Part shown: one piece after another, positions 6,074 through 6,341 of the stretch
Numbering within the stretch: the stretch's first letter is position 1
Layout: each line of letters starts with the position of its first letter
Source: an uncultured Flavonifractor sp.
GTDB taxonomy: Bacteria; Bacillota; Clostridia; Oscillospirales; Oscillospiraceae
Reading direction: 5' to 3'
Assembly: GCA_910585415.1 (NCBI GenBank)
Contig: CAJUDT010000115.1
Coordinates: 1-6,341, forward strand
Length of the DNA: 6,341 bases
Notes under the pieces: generated by a model
Database searches by the model: none
What the model was told of the DNA's origin: nothing
Seen by the model: only the letters and a program-made list of their open reading frames with translations
Position numbers and translations under genes: made by a program

Positions 6074-6341
6074 GTGCCCAGAAGAGGAAACGTACCCAAG
6101 CGGGAGGTTTTGCCCGACCCGCTGTATAACTCCGTCCTGGTGACCAAGCTGGTCAACAGCATCATGCTGGACGGTAAAAAGGGTGTGGCCCAGAAGGTGG
6201 TCTACGGCGCTTTCGATATCATCAAGAATAAGACCGAGAAGGACCCCCTGGACGTGTTTACCACCGCCCTGGAGAACATCATGCCGTCCCTGGAGGTCAA
6301 GGCCCGCCGCGTGGGCGGCGCCACCTACCAGGTGCCCATCG
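6074..6341 (+). CDS. rpsG: 30S ribosomal protein S7, N-terminal part, cut by window end
   Basis: S7 nucleates assembly of the head of the small ribosomal subunit by binding the 3' domain of 16S rRNA and lies near the E site. The visible 89 residues are a clear match: (M)PRRGNVPKREVLPDPLYNS at the start, VTKLVNSIMLDGKKGVAQKV (23-42), and ENIMPSLEVKARRVGGATYQVP (67-88), the most conserved stretch of the family. The start codon is GTG 6074 with AAGGAGG 8 nt before. The usual length is about 156 residues, so the remainder lies beyond the window, where fusA and tuf would be expected. It probably gets transcripts both from the operon promoter at 4934 and from the candidate promoter at 5937. Confidence 0.98.
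   Translation, partial: MPRRGNVPKREVLPDPLYNSVLVTKLVNSIMLDGKKGVAQKVVYGAFDIIKNKTEKDPLDVFTTALENIMPSLEVKARRVGGATYQVPI

Noticed and set aside
6043..6129. 29-codon frame starting at an ATG before rpsG
   Set aside because: No ribosome binding site upstream and it overlaps the conserved rpsG start in another frame.

Overview
The window looks like a chromosomal stretch from a GC-rich member of the Clostridia. The gut Oscillospiraceae (Flavonifractor/Oscillibacter-like) are my best guess, which I cannot verify without a search. The evidence is strong AAAGGAGG-type ribosome binding sites, a clostridial-style S12 with its extra N-terminal loop, an L7Ae-like gene directly before rpsL as in Firmicutes str operons, and a strong preference for G/C-ending codons in the housekeeping genes.

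Left part (1-1837) is the integrase end of an integrated mobile element. It holds the C-terminal tail of an unidentified protein (3-140), a 67-residue excisionase-like helix-turn-helix protein (297-500), a GC-rich hairpin, and a complete 398-residue tyrosine recombinase (569-1765) with all its catalytic residues. Base composition here is visibly more AT-rich than to the right. The recombinase gene points at the 3' end of a tRNA-Leu(CAG) gene on the minus strand (1838-1925), a classic attachment site. A 15-bp bidirectional terminator (1801-1834) lies between them.

Middle part (1926-4903) starts with a divergent control region. It has a near-consensus promoter for the tRNA on the minus strand and a weaker candidate for recG on the plus strand. 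A three-gene plus-strand cluster follows: recG (705 aa, TTG start), a small DUF4177-type protein, and a C_GCAxxG_C_C-family putative redox protein whose ATG overlaps the preceding stop codon. A hairpin follows that last gene.

Right part (4904-6341) is the beginning of the str ribosomal operon. A near-perfect sigma-A promoter (TTGACT-17-TATAAT) drives an L7Ae-family RNA-binding protein gene (YbxF-like), then rpsL (S12) and rpsG (S7, cut by the window end). rpoB/rpoC, which usually precede this group in Firmicutes, are absent; recG and its small partners stand there instead.

The most unusual stretch is the 305-base rpsL-rpsG spacer. It contains a 28-bp perfect palindrome abutting the rpsL stop, a 22-nt imperfect tandem duplication, a candidate internal promoter, and a leader that can form two mutually exclusive RNA structures just before rpsG. 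I found no CRISPR array, toxin-antitoxin pair or defence system.
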